A DNA stretch of 64,000 bases, from positions 41,970,055 to 42,034,054 of the forward strand of contig OY978529.1 in the NCBI GenBank assembly GCA_963854835.1, written 5' to 3'. This DNA is from Megamerina dolium (taxonomy: Eukaryota; Arthropoda; Insecta; Diptera; Megamerinidae). The notes beneath the pieces were generated by a model. That model did not search any database, had not been told where the DNA came from, and saw only the letters and a list, made by a program, of their open reading frames with translations. Shown here one piece after another: positions 33,601-45,539 of the stretch. Position 1 is the first letter of the stretch, and each line of letters starts with the position of its first letter. The translations under genes and the position numbers were made by a program.

Positions 33601-35884
33601 GATAATAACGATTTAATAAAACTTCTAAATTTGGTGATTAATTTAGTTTAGTTTAGTTATGCTGGCCAAAAGTATAATATATCGTAAATTTCATAAAATT
33701 AGATATACGTATATGATGGAATAGGTTGCGTCAATCTCTGCGCAAAACTTGAAATATTTATGCCTATTCCGAATTTAACTAAAAAGATGACAATGCGTAT
33801 TGAGTTGTAATAAAAAATGAACAATTGAACTGGAAATTATTGCATTTCTCTCGTTGTTGGTAGTAATTTTTATGAGGCTAAGTATAGTTTTTGTAATGGA
33901 AAGCAAAAGCTTCGCTAAAGGCGATATTACAATGCCGTAAAATCGGTAGCAATCTGTGATAATTTTGGTCAATTTGGAATCGAGTTGAAATTATCAAAGC
34001 ATAAAATTGCCATTTACTCATAAATTCAATGCAATGATGATATCCTTCTATATTTATATTCTCATATATATTTCATTTGCTAATTTTTTCCATTCATTCT
34101 CTATACTCAAAGGAATCATAATAAAAAAAATATATATATTTTTTTTGCGCCACATAAAAATGAATATTTATGTATTCTGGTAGATGTACATATGTATGTA
34201 CAAGGCCTCTTATGTATAAAGTACTGGTACTTTTAACTTTTCTTGCTTTTCATGCTTACTTCATACTCATATTTCTTTGTGGTATTTCACTTACCATCCT
34301 ATCGCCTATTCTTGCCATATTTTTGCGTACTAACAACCAGCTTCAAGGCAGATCAAAGTTTTAGCACTTTATCAATTTTATCGGTTATTGTAGGCAATTG
34401 TGTGGTATTTAATTTCAACATTCCTCAAAGAAATTTCCATTTTGTGGCGCTTTTTTCTATATATTTATATATATATCGTTGCAAATAAATATAATTTATT
34501 TATTTGATGCTTGCTTGCTCTGTATATGTATATAGGATATATACATGTATACACGTATTATGTATGTATGTACTCGTATAATAGCCACATAATTTTTTTT
34601 TGTAGTATTTAAGCGTGAATTGACGACTATTGTGCGTATTTTTAGCATTTGCCAGCAAATAAATTCTTGCCCTTTTCATTCGTACCATTTAAAATGCCAC
34701 TCTGTTCTTCTAGCATTACTTTGTAAAGCTCCATTTTTGATTTTTCGGCTTTTGATATACGAGTATGAGTATTAAAAATTTAATAAATGTGTTTAAAAAT
34801 AATTATTATACTAAATATTGATTTGTTTTTTTCATTTCAGATTATATACTGGAATATTGAATCGTAAGTTGCACATTTCCTATTAACTCTTTTCTATCTT
34901 TTTCACATTGTTCAAGTGTTACATGATGCATTCGATAGACATTCTTAAATTGCGGGTATATTTTAATCAAAGTCTTAAATAAAAGTCAATACACAATATG
35001 AACACATAATATTGGGGTGAACACGTTCACAGCTAGGCTCTCTAAACAAATTCTAAAATACCAAGTACGTAAGAGTATTGGTGTCCACATAAACGTTTGA
35101 TTGGTGAGAGATTAAATTTACCGTAAAGTTTATACCCATCCAATGTATGCATGCATTTAGACACGAGTTATTTAGTTCAGTTCAGTTAGTTACCACCGCT
35201 ATTTTATTTGCGGATTAATCGCAATACACATTTTATTTTACTTTTAAGGTTTCAACCTAATAGCTCAGCTGTTACATTTTAGTTAATTTTTATTTTATTT
35301 TTTGCTACACTATGCTATGCTATTAAAAAGTTAAGACACCATTTTTTTAATTACAATATATTTAGACAGCTCAGTTGATTACATGAGACCCAAACAAGAA
35401 CAACAACAACAACAGCAACAACAACAATGACAATAACAGAAATTACAATTACGAAATTGTATATCTATTTGTCTCTTAATGAACTTACCATTAATCCGTT
35501 ACGGTTGAAAAATGCCAAAGAATTATTGCAAAAAAAAAGTAAAAAAAAAAAAAACCAAGAAATAATCATAATAAAACAAAAGGTTAAATTCTATTGGGGA
35601 AATATTATAACTTATGACACAGAGGGCTTTTGGAACTCCTCTTCGGTGACGTCGAAAACTCGGCTTCAAATAAAACATTTTAAGGTCTTGAAGGATTGTT
35701 GCATAATACTGATGACCACACATTTCCATACGATATTAATCTGAAAGAAAATAAAATCAGTTTTTGCAAAACTTCAATGTGCCCACAGCTCAATAAGTGT
35801 TGCGTTGGCCTTCTGTATGTGAAATAGTTTGCTCCGTATTTATTTTGGGCGTCTCTGTTCATCGTTCGTTGGCACCAATTACTT
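33601..35884. other. AT-rich spacer; one candidate microexon
   Basis: Unique AT-rich DNA with TA-rich tracts near 34130 and 34460, a CAA/CAG run at 35398-35428 and poly(A) at 35536-35551. The one feature of note is a 23-bp segment at 34841-34863 with strong flanking splice signals, listed separately. Confidence 0.5.
34841..34863 (+). other. Candidate 23-nt microexon of an unknown host gene
   Basis: The segment is preceded by a pyrimidine-rich tract ending TTTTTTTCATTTCAG, with a possible branch site ACTAAAT about 35 bp upstream, and followed directly by GTAAGTTG. One frame through it would read IIYWNIE, another LYTGILN; neither is recognised. In 64 kb of AT-rich sequence about one such pairing is expected by chance, so this is a weak call. 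Confidence 0.22.
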
Positions 35885-37200
35885 CGTTTCTTACTCATGT
35901 GGCCATTATAATCGAACATCGATCCGATCCGATCCGGGCCGAATCTAGCATGCTTTGCCAGCCAACTCTTTCCTTCGCTAGTTAATTAGAAATTCCAAGC
36001 GCTGAAAAGTTCTCCAGTACTTGCTGTTTCCACCGGAGGTTAGTTCTATTTCTTCTGCGCCGTCTACTAGCGGGTTCCGAATATAACACCTTCTTAGCCG
36101 AAGCATGCTCTCATTCGCTAAACATGATCTAACGCGGCAGCAGAAAATTGATACGCTTTACTATATCGGTATCGATATACAGCCCATGTAGCTTATGGTT
36201 GTAACTTATTCGAGACTCACCACCAACGCAAATAGTTGCAAAAATCTTACGTAGGACATTTCTCTTTAAAACTCTGAGCATTCTCTCATCTGAGGTGGAA
36301 ATTGTCCAAACTTCGGGGCCATATGTAAGGACAGGCATGATTAGATATTTGTAGAGTGATTTTTTCGTTTCTCGAGAGCTGGCTCGACTTCTCAATAGCA
36401 TAATTAGCTTAAAGTAGCATCTGTTAGCAAGAGTGATCCTTTGCAATATCTTCAGGTTGACGCCATTACTGGTGTTAATACTGGTTCCCAGATAGACAAA
36501 GTCCTTCACTACTTCAAAAGCGTAGTTATCAACAGTGGAACTCCGGAATTCTTTGTTTGCTTGTTGATACTACTTACTTCGTCTTGCCCTCGTTCACCGT
36601 AGCACCCAGTCGGCGCCACTTTTTTCCAACATCGAGAATGCTACATATACTAACTGCTCGCGTGTTCATGCCGATTTTGTTAATATCATCGGGATACGCT
36701 AATAGCATTAAACTTTTGTTGTTATATCGTAGATCAACAGCTCGTATTATTTTCATCATAATAAGATTGCAGAAGTCGCACGATAATTAATCACCTTGTC
36801 CGAAACCCCGTTTGGAATTAAACGGTGGGAGAGGTCTTTCCCAATTTTCACTTTCACACCGAGAGTTATAAAGTGCAAAGACGAATGAGTTTCCCAGAAA
36901 TACTGAACTCAAGCATTGTTGTTCTTCATCAAGATTTTGAAGAATGTGAAAATCTGGACGATGACAGATTTAGCAGATCTAAAGCCACACTGATAAGAAC
37001 GAATCACTTTTGTTGAACATTGGCTTTAAACTTCCACACAGTACTCACGATAGGATATTTTATACGATGCTTAGAAGACTTATACCACGGCAGTTTACGC
37101 AAATTGTAGGTTCTCAGTCCCCGACATAACAAAGGAGACCCCTCAGTTCTTCCACCGATTATTGGACCTTTCCGCTAACTGGCAAAGTGCCCTATTTGAA
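35885..37200 (-). mobile_element. Non-LTR retrotransposon RT remnant B
   Basis: The 3' end is the CTCATGTGGCCATTATAATC region at about 35893. The element extends on the minus strand to about 37200, the longest 5' reach of the four copies of this family: it retains a degenerate CRGISLL...YKILS stretch (37060-37120) and QCGFRSAKSVIVQIFTF at about 36960. Motif A of the RT has been lost by an internal deletion between about 36905 and 36870. Confidence 0.8.
36129..37120 (-). pseudogene. Reverse transcriptase pseudogene of remnant B
   Basis: Pieces in several frames give, in order, CRGISLL, QCGFRSAKSVIVQIFTF, KVKIGKDLSHR, then 36574-36759 LRYNNKSLMLLAYPDDINKI (RT box YPDD where the family has YADD) to VNEGKTK, then 36129-36509 MKDFVYLGTSINTSNGVNLK, ITLANRCYFKLIMLLRSR, LIMPVLTYGPEVWTIST and RKIFATICVGGESRISYNHK. 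The C-terminal RLRWLGHV module is degraded past 36129. Stops and frameshifts are frequent. Confidence 0.8.
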
Positions 37201-37876
37201 GCTTGACTATCATTTCTTAGAGCTGTAAGTACCAAAATTTATAGATTTATGTATTGAAATATATTGTACATATACTGATATTTTGCTCGCCTTAAATCGG
37301 GGTGCAAGCATAAAGTTAGATTTTGACATTTTAAACTTTCTATACTTAAATCTATATTAGCTTGACTAGTTTCCGTCATTTATGCATTGAAATGTTGAAA
37401 GGAAATACTTTTAACAAATGTCAGTAACTGGTAAGCAACCAACAACGACGAGTATGGGGTCGACACGACATATTGACATAGACACAATGCTGCGCCACAA
37501 CAATGAAACGCTGACGTTGATATGAGAGAAGACAGTAGCAAAAAATGAATAAAATGCATCATGTTGCAAATGCCAGCAAGGGATGTTGAAATTTTTTGAC
37601 AATTTATTTATGTATAATCTTTATTCCAATGGTGTTATGTACACCAGCATATATATAGTATATAGATATTATGAAGTGAACGAGAATTACACCATACACT
37701 GTGGGTGTTGAAAAATGACAGCAGATTGGTATAATATACGCTCATACAAATTCAATTGTTGTGTGCATACTTACTCGTATCACTACGTTCATGTTTATTA
37801 TGGTTGCAATGTAAGATGTGATATGCAGCAAACAAAGAACATTCTTAGTACATATTCTCTTTCTATATATTGTATA
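37201..37876. other. AT-rich spacer, no gene seen
   Basis: Unique sequence; frames at 37380-37602 and 37715-38104 show no domain and the latter runs into the MITE. Confidence 0.55.
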
Positions 37877-37878
37877 TA

Positions 37879-38434
37879 CATTCTGTCAAATAAGTACCCG
37901 GAAATTCTCATTTTTAATTTATCCTCTAAGAATATTTCAAAAAATTTTTTTTCCCAGATTGGCACAACTGTCAGCCACTATTCTGTGAATTTTTATTGCT
38001 ATGTGTTATTTAGTTTGGTTACGGCGTCATTAGGAACAAGTCAACCTTTTGTGTGCGTTGCGATTTCTTCTCGCCCCTCTTTGAACGATTTATACCAATC
38101 GTAAACTTGAGTTTTCGACATGGTTGAATCACCAAATGTTTTTTTTTTTTCAACATTTCCAACGCTTTGGCACAAGAAATTTCGTTTGAAACACAAAATT
38201 TCACACAAACTCTTTGTTCGATATTTTTGTCCATAGTAAAAATCGCAACGCACACAAAAGGTTGACTTGTTCCTAATGACGCCGTAACCAAACTAAATGA
38301 CACATAGCAATAAAAATTCACAAAATAGTGGCTGACAGTTGTGCCAACCTGGGAAATTTTTTTTTTTTAAATATTCTCAGAGGGAAAATTAGAAATGAGA
38401 ATTTCCGATTTCCGGGTACTTATTTGACAGAATG
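37879..38434. mobile_element. Foldback mariner MITE F2 with transposase fragment in the loop
   Basis: A 556-bp element flanked by TA on both sides (37877-37878, 38435-38436), with termini CATTCTGTCAAATAAGTACC in inverted orientation. The arms are about 190 bp each. The loop of about 170 bp retains, on the minus strand, the N-terminal DNA-binding (HTH_48-like) region of a mariner transposase. F2 looks like the ancestral layout of which F1 is the more palindromic derivative. Confidence 0.92.
38060..38234 (-). pseudogene. Mariner transposase N-terminal fragment captured in MITE F2
   Basis: From an ATG at 38234: MDKNIEQRVCVKFCVSNEIS, then CAKALEMLKK, an A-rich expansion with a frameshift, and FGDSTMSKTQVYDWYKSFKE, ending GREEI. 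This is the first part of the mariner DNA-binding domain (pattern EQR.C.KF......A.E.L.MLKK.FGD..MS...V..W...FK.GR). The catalytic domain is absent, so the element depends on a transposase elsewhere, if any survives. Confidence 0.8.
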
Positions 38435-38528
38435 TATGATATGATATATGCTTGCTATGTAGAACTTACAGTTATTGCTACTTGCAACACTACACTATGT
38501 ATGCTACTCTTTCATCATAACTGTCAAG

Positions 38529-38594
38529 AATGAATAGATGAATGAATGAATGAATGAATAAATGAATGAATGAACGAGTGAATGAGTGAATGTG
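38529..38594. repeat. (GAAT)n microsatellite
   Basis: Tetranucleotide GAAT/AATG repeat with a few substitutions. Confidence 0.9.
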
Positions 38595-39199
38595 AAAAGT
38601 GCACAAGCAACTGAAGTTTACGATGTTGCAGCTAAGGAGGGCTGATGGGTTTAGCAGCATAGCTACTAGTAGGAGCATTATATTGCAACAAACTCACTCA
38701 CTCACTCACTATCTTTAGTCACTATCTTGATCATTAGTCTGTCACTTTCCACCTTATTCGTATTCATTTTCTTCCACTCTCACTCATCAACTTAATGTAT
38801 TAGCTGGGGAGTATTTTATTTGCAATTTTCTTCTAATTTTTTTTTCCTTTTTCTACTTTATCTCATTTTTTGTAAATGATCATTGAAAAAATCGAATAAG
38901 TTTTATTTTTTCTACACACATACACACCATCATTTTATTTTATAATAGGTGCTGACTAAAGAAATTTGATATTGATGGATGATGAAATTACACTTGCTTC
39001 ATTCTATCTATTTCTATTTATATACATTGTGCTTTCATAATGATTCAAGAGCGAGAGAGAGAGAGAGAGATGAGAATGTTTAAAATTCAAGTTAGAATTT
39101 GTTGAAATTTTTGACAAATTTTTTCCATTTTATAGTTGGCGGAAAATTATTTGAAATTCTTCCGATAGTAAAAATTTATTATTCAGAAAGGTCTTTTTC

Positions 39200-39258
39200 A
39201 AAGTGCTGAGGAAATAAAAGTCACAAGAGTTCTGCCGTTCGGAATCGTCTAATAGAAG
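39200..39258 (+). mobile_element. SINE fragment
   Basis: The stretch AAAGTCACAAGAGTTCTGCCG then TTCGGAATCG matches the middle of the tRNA-derived SINE (25815-25850) in plus orientation; head and tail are absent. Confidence 0.65.
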
Positions 39259-40589
39259 TTTCGCCTAAAATTCTTTAAAGTTTTTGTTGCCGAATAAAAC
39301 CGTAAGAGATTCTCAGAACGTCTAAAATTGTATTTAAATATCTCTGGAAGGATGAGGTCCGACTAAGTCGAATATAAAATAATCAAAAACTTTGGCTATA
39401 ATCAATCTTGCTCTGTTAAATTTAAGTTTGTCTTTTTTTGTTGTTGTTATTTATTTTTTTTTTTCGTTTCTTTATGTTATACTCTTATCTCTATCCCGTT
39501 GCAATTTATTTAATCGATTATATCCTTCTTTGATGTGTAAGCATTTGTGCGGTTGTTGTACTTTCAGTGGCTGTTGTTTGTCGTTTATTTTATTTTTATT
39601 GACATGTTATCAAAGTGAATTTTTCATTAATTAGAAAATCAACATTCTTCATTCACACACACACACACATACACACACACGCACACCTTTAATAATTTGC
39701 ACTCATTTACACATACACATACACTCATATATTTATTCCAAAAGCAACAAATTCAGTGAACGAACCATTTTTGTCGTTCGCATCGTTGATTGGTTCATAT
39801 TTATTGAAGCATCATGTTTTATGTATGTATTTAAAGCAAACATACTGAATATTTTTATTTGTTCATTTTTTTTACCCTCAGGTATTTTCTTCTCATCCTG
39901 CATTCTGTTTATTATTATTATTTTTTTTTTTTTATTTTTTTTGTTCAAAAGCACTGAAGCGTTATATGAATTTTATATTTTTTTTCTACTTCTACAAAAC
40001 ATAAGAAAAAAATAAAATTCTATACATACTCTACTCGTTCGTAATCATTTTATTTAAGAGCATCAATATTGTGCATGTATTTATATATAGTTATCATATC
40101 TGCATATGGGTTAATGAAGTGGTAAGTAAAAATATGTTTAATTCTATATTAAACCAAAAGCTATAAAATAAATAATAGTTGTTGATATATTTATATGATA
40201 TAATTCAAATATATTATTAAGTGATTTGTATGGTTTTTGGTTTCATTCGAAGCAAAAATTGCGAAAATATTTTCATTTTAATAAGAAATTAACGAATTCA
40301 CTGAACCGTTCAGCTTAATTAAGTTTTGTGTACATTTTTGTCGATTTATTTTGGTATTTATTAATTTTATATTTTTTCCAAGAAATAGTGGCATATATAG
40401 CGTCTTTCAACGAGAAGTGATATTTAAAATTTAAAAAAGAAACGAAATATTTTTGTGAAAAGAGCTGATAATTTTATTTTAATCCAAAATACAAACTTTG
40501 AGCTTCACCGCGTTACTTATTTCATATGACCATTCTTTTAATGAAATCTGTGATCACATTTTGGCATAATTACGGCTGTATTTTGTGAA

Positions 40590-41371
40590 TTCTTCTTCTT
40601 ATGTGGCCATAACAACCGATTATCGATCGACGCCAGTCTTCTCTGTTCTTCGCTTGCTGGCTCCAATTAGATATTCCAAGCGCCGCCAGGTTACCCAACA
40701 CTTGCTCCTTCCAACGGAGGTTTGGTCTTCCTCTTCTTCTACGTCCTCCAGCAGGTGCCGAATTAAATAACCTCTTCGCTGGAGCATCATCTTCTATTCG
40801 CTCGACATGACAACTCATCGTTCATACAGCTCATCGTTGTACCTTATTCGATACTTGCCATCAACACAGGCTTTTGCGCCATATGTTAGGACAGGAATAA
40901 TGAGGGACTTGTAGATTGTGATTTTCGATCTTTAAGAGAGGGCTCGACTACTCAATTGCTTACTCAATTGCTTAGACGAAGTCCTTCACCACCTCGAAAG
41001 TGTAATTGACAACAATGACGCGTTGACCAAGACGCCGGGACTCTATGTTTGTAGAAGCAAGGTACTTCGTCTTGCCCTCGTTCACCGTAAGAACCTTTCG
41101 ACGTGAATCTCATTCCAATTCAGAGAATGCTGCACTGACTGCTCGCAAGTTGATACCGAAGTCACACGATAACGAATCACCTTGTCTGAAACCTCGTTCG
41201 CTAGTAAACGGAGAGGAGAGGTCCTTCCCAATTTTCACTGCACAATGAGAGTTAAGCAATGTCATTCTGCAAAGTCGAATGAGTTTTGCAGGTATACCAA
41301 TTTCAGACATAGTTGTGTAGAGGTAATCCCTTATCGGAATGACGAAAGCGGCTTTATAATCGACAAATAGG
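40590..41371 (-). mobile_element. Non-LTR retrotransposon RT remnant C
   Basis: The 3' end at 40590 carries a short AAG tail (CTTCTTCTTATGTGGCC on the plus strand) like remnant A. The element reaches 41371 and carries two internal deletions that remove the YADD region and most of the thumb. At 41371-41372 it abuts DD41D mariner remnant M5 directly. Confidence 0.82.
40600..41371 (-). pseudogene. Reverse transcriptase pseudogene of remnant C
   Basis: In order on the minus strand: LFVDYKAAFVIPIRDYL (RT motif A region), MSEIGIPAKLIRLCRMTLLN, CAVKIGKDLSSPF and FRQGDSLSCDF (motif B region), then a deletion directly to INLRAVSAAFSELE that takes out the YADD box. VNEGKTKYLAS and NYTFEVVKDFV follow, then another deletion, and finally GHVERI, DDAPAKRLFNSAPAGGRRRR and ALGISNWSQQAKNREDWRRS. 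This copy best preserves the fingers/palm region missing from the other three. Confidence 0.8.
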
Positions 41372-42213
41372 TTATGTGTATTTCGTGAATAACAGCTTTA
41401 ATATTTCCTCTGAATGCTTCGATATTTGCTGGAGGATTGGCATAGACTTTATCTTTAACGTAACCCAAAGTAAAAAGCGTAATGTTGGTAATTCGCGCGA
41501 TCTCGACTCAAAGTCTCCATTTCGAGAAATCACACATCCAGCATCCCTCCTAGCGTCCATGTGGCGCCGTGCTGCTAACAGTAAACATCGGCCATGTCTA
41601 TAGCATCAATTTCAGATCAGAAAAGTCAGACAACATCGTCCAGTAACGCAGTTCATTCGTTGAAACGGCCGCCCGAGCATAATTTTCAAAAACATATGGC
41701 CCAATGACACCGTCGCTCCAAAAACCGCACCAAATTGGCAATCGATGTAGATGGAGAGGTCTTTCGACGATTTCTCTTGGGTTTTTGGAGCCCCAAATGC
41801 GATACGAGCCTCATCACTCAGAGTAATTTTCGTTGCAAAATCATAATCTTCTTCACGCACGTCCAGCACCCAATCAGTGAATGTACGGCGTCTGTCATGG
41901 TTTAAAGGTTTCGGTTACTGTGTCAACTGCACTTTATAAGCATGTAGATCAAGATTTTTATACAAAATACGGTGCCAAGTGGCTTTGGGTAGGCCCAATT
42001 TCTGTGATCCTCTAAAAATGGGCAAGCCTGGGTTTTCAGTCATACTCAGCTGCAGCTGCGATATTTTCAGTTGACCTAGAGGGGCGAGCACGAGTTGCTT
42101 GAAGGTGGCCAAAAAGAGTACGATCTTTACGGATCGTTTGCGCAATATTTTCACCATTTTTTGCAGTGAATATTCACTATTTCAATGCATTGTGCGAGCG
42201 TATATTCATCCAT
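41372..42213 (-). pseudogene. DD41D-like transposase pseudogene (M5)
   Basis: The start is MDEYTLAQCIEIVNIHCKKW at 42213, followed by a stop and shifts through the helix-turn-helix region (ENPGLPIFRGSQKLGLPKAT, DLHAYKVQLTQ). The piece 41612-41869 has VREEDYDFATKITLSDEAR, in which the first catalytic Asp of the SDEA motif is kept. The region of the second Asp is damaged (a frame reads CRAANSKH where QQDGATCHT-type sequence would be). The last piece, 41372-41560, gives ISRNGDFESRSRELPTLRF and KIKSMPILQQISKHSEE in a mix of frames corresponding to the third-Asp region; the Asp itself reads Arg there. Confidence 0.72.
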
Positions 42214-42313
42214 ATCTAAAAATCTGTACTTCTTTTTTTCAAATATAAACGAATACTGTCATCTGAAAAAATAAAGGCAAATTTAAAATAACACCACTTA
42301 TTGAAATACCCTG
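41372..42313 (-). mobile_element. DD41D-like mariner remnant M5, 3' end missing
   Basis: The 5' terminus is at 42313 (ATACCCTG followed by TA), the same CAGGGT-type end as M2. The left side stops at the junction with RT remnant C at 41371-41372, so the 3' terminus is lost. M5 and M2 are from related but distinct families; their transposases differ throughout. Confidence 0.75.
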
Positions 42314-42429
42314 TAAGTGTAAGCCTCTTCTCTTTCGAACGTGACATTTGTTCACGAATTCGTTCGATCTATTTTTTTCACATATCTATTGATATATATT
42401 GAATAGAAAAAGCAAATATTAATTCGAAA

Positions 42430-42960
42430 AGTCCGCTTTTGTCCTTCCGGTCCGGTCGACCTTAAGTCATCAATAGTCCCACGTTAATGGCCCATCATCA
42501 ATAGTCCCACGCATCTCGTCCATTGGAATCAAAGCACGAACCAAAGAGAGGCAATGTTGGTGTTTGTTGTTATGTCTCCTGTTCACAATTTGTAATCCAG
42601 AGCGTTCAAATCGGGACTGCCAGAGGGCCATTCTTCAGAGGAAATGAAGGCTGGTAAATTATTTTGGGGCCAGATTTGAATGGTTATAGCTTAGATGACC
42701 CTCTTCGATCCCGTGGAAAGGCTCATCGTGGATTTTTTTGTGCACGTTATTAACGTGCTTCACAAAACGACTTTTACATTTTCGATCCTATTTCTTTTCA
42801 ACGCTGCAGTTAACAAATGTCCGGTTCGGCGTTTGAAAGGCCCAAGTCTCAAGTCATTTTTTATCAATTCGACTTATGGATTTTTGCGAAACTTTCATCT
42901 CTTAGGCTATAATTTTCTGTTTTTGGAGTGTATTTCTCTGAATTCTTGATTTGACAGCTT
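42430..42960 (-). pseudogene. Tc1/mariner-type transposase remnant, heavily decayed
   Basis: On the minus strand short in-frame patches read VSQKSISRID near 42895, an RPF-K-RRTGHLLT-like stretch split over frames near 42830, and WPSGSPDLNALDYKL at about 42615-42580. The last matches the WPSSSPDLNPLDY motif holding the final catalytic Asp in Tc1-like and DD37D (maT-type) transposases. The ends of the element were not found. Family assignment is tentative. Confidence 0.5.
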
Positions 42961-44729
42961 TGATGACTTTACAAAGAATTTCCTATATCTCTTTCGTTTT
43001 AAAAGCTGAAATATTTAGTGAATATACATACATATTTATCCAAATCTTTTTCAATTATGAACATTACGTAACATTTCCTAATTCATAAATCGCGTTTAAG
43101 AAACCCACATTCCACAAATAAATAATAGGAAACTCAATTTAATCAATAGGTAGCAAATAATTTTGTCTACAATTAAATTCTATATTAAATCTAAATTATG
43201 TATCAAATTTACAATATTGTCAGCTTTAACTAAATTGAATATTTTTTATTATAGCTACTAAATTTTTTGTAGTTTTTATTTTAACCTAGTATTTTTTTTT
43301 TTTCATTTTTTTGACTCTCATTGTAATATTTAATTGCGATACATTGTGTCTCGTTAGTGGTTAGCGATTTTGGTTTGAAACTGATATTTTACTGCTGATA
43401 TTACTATGGTGGTGGCAATGGTCGTGGTGCTGATGTTGGTTAGATTTTATCATAAATTGTGCACAGCATGTGTCTTAGAGACGAAAAGCTCAAGCAAACA
43501 TTTCAAAATGTAGAATAGCAAAAAAGAAAAAAAAAAATTATAATACATACAATGAGGAAAATCAATAAATTTTTATTGCCCACGAACGCTGAATGGAATC
43601 GTGTATGTTGTGGTTAAATAAACACGATATGCGTGCATACATAAATAACTATGAATGAGTATATGTAGAGAAAAGTGGGCAAGATAAAAATAATATATAT
43701 ATATAAACCTTTTTATATATTTATAAAAGTTTTGAAAAAAATAACAAATTTTCTGTGAAGTATTTTCGACATTATTTGCAATCATTTCGATGAGTTTAAA
43801 GTTTTGTTCTGGAATTTTATACTTTTCTAAATTCTCTACTAACAGAATTTTGAGTAATCTTTTATTTGAGTTGAGTTGAGCTATAAGAAAATATATGAAA
43901 AATTATTATCTAGATTACCTAGCATGACAATAATTCATCTCTACTGTAGTACATCGGCTATTCCTTAACAATCATCATTAATGATAAATTCATGAACACT
44001 CTCTAGAAACACTCACTGACGCTCAGAATGTTTCTTACTACAATATATCCATAAATTATTTGCATAATAATTTTAAAAAGTCAAAGTTATTAATGCAAAA
44101 ATGTAAAAAGAAAAAAAAAACTTAATGAAAAATAAATAATTGCAATTTTTGCAATACATATTGCAATTCTGCCAAAAGATCTAATCATCTTAATTGTTTA
44201 TTTACCTTGTGTGTTTGCTTCTGAAAGTAATAATTATCGAATAATGTGATTTTAGCATCGATAATATTGTTTGTTTGCTAGCTGGCTGACTGTTTTATTT
44301 TATGTTTTATCGTTCATCGTGCTGTTGTTTTCTTTTAAAATTATTGAAAAATTAAAAAGGCTAAATAAATAAATGGCAAAAAAATGCATATATGTAGGTA
44401 CTATGAGTTTGAGTTTGTATGTACTCATAGTTTAGCTCAGCTCGTGTGTTGTGTTTGTTTTTAATTTTCGTTTAATTAGCGTTTAAATATTTATAAAAAA
44501 AAAATGGCTATGGTCGCCAAAAATGTTATATATAGTATGTGCGTCCATTCGTATTGTAAATAAGCATATACATACATTGAGTGTATGTAAAATGAAACCA
44601 ATGATTCATTAATGTAATTGCGGTTTGTGGTAATGATATTGGTTAAGAAAATTGTGAAATGTGAATCAATGGTCTAGATATATGTCATATTAAATTTATA
44701 GTAATTCTTTAGTTACGATTTTTGTTTAA
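42961..44729. other. AT-rich spacer, no gene seen
   Basis: Unique AT-rich sequence with short homopolymers at 43292 and 43535. Nothing recognised. Confidence 0.55.
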
Positions 44730-45354
44730 TTTCCAAAATTACCGTACGAAAGTAGGCTTTTTAACATACATTTAGGCATTTTAAACGTAAATATTAAAAT
44801 TATCAAAGTCATAGTCTCTATATAAGATTATTTTTACCAAAGAAACCAACAAGATTAGGAATTAGTGTAATCGTATCAAAATCATACCCATCTCCCATAC
44901 AAAAATATGATTTCGAAGGTATTTTCTTCGCTTTAGACACAGAAATAGGAAGATATCAGGCAGATATTCGATGTATGAGGTAATTTTTATCGATAAATAT
45001 ACGCGTGTCAATATTTGGGCATAATTGGATAAAACGGACAAAAAGCTGCCATACAAAATTATATTTTCGAATGCATTTTTCTCTTCACTTACACAAAAAA
45101 TGTAAAGATATCGTGCTGAGGTTTGGTATTTGAAATCATTTTTTATAAATTAATGGATATATTCAATAATAATCAGAATTGAATGAAGCCAAAGACTAGC
45201 TCCCATAAAAATATATGTTTTCGAAAGTATGTTTTTGAAGATTACACAAAGAAATCTGAAGCTATCAAACTTAAATTTTGATAAATATGATTTATTTTAT
45301 TAAAAGATGGAAAAAGTTGAGTATCGGCATAATAGAATTAAAAAAAATCTCCTT
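44730..45354 (-). repeat. R1 153-bp tandem array, left part of a split array
   Basis: Landmarks lie at 44742, 44894, 45048 and 45202 (spacings 152, 154, 154), with the next expected at about 45355, where the sequence CTCCTTA breaks off into the DINE-like element. Same orientation as the right part at 46975. Confidence 0.88.
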
Positions 45355-45539
45355 ACAGTCGGCTGGGGCCGACCAAACTATACCCTGCATATGTAGGTTT
45401 ATATATAAAAAGTTTACTCGAATATCCAACTTTTCTTTTATTTCCACTTTTCGAGAAACAATTTTTGCATATACTACTAATTTACACCCGAAATATGGTT
45501 GACTTTGACGAAGTAAAAGGATTTTAAGATAATTCCGAG

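Larger units (their letters stand above)
38437..40589. other. Microsatellite-rich spacer, no gene seen
   Basis: Holds GAAT repeats at 38529-38594, CACT repeats at 38691-38710, a GA run at 39053-39070, a SINE fragment at 39200-39258 and CA repeats at 39654-39690. Otherwise AT-rich unique DNA. Confidence 0.6.

Noticed and set aside
35398..35744. 105-codon ORF after a CAA repeat
   Set aside because: AT-rich and lysine-driven, with no homology recognised.
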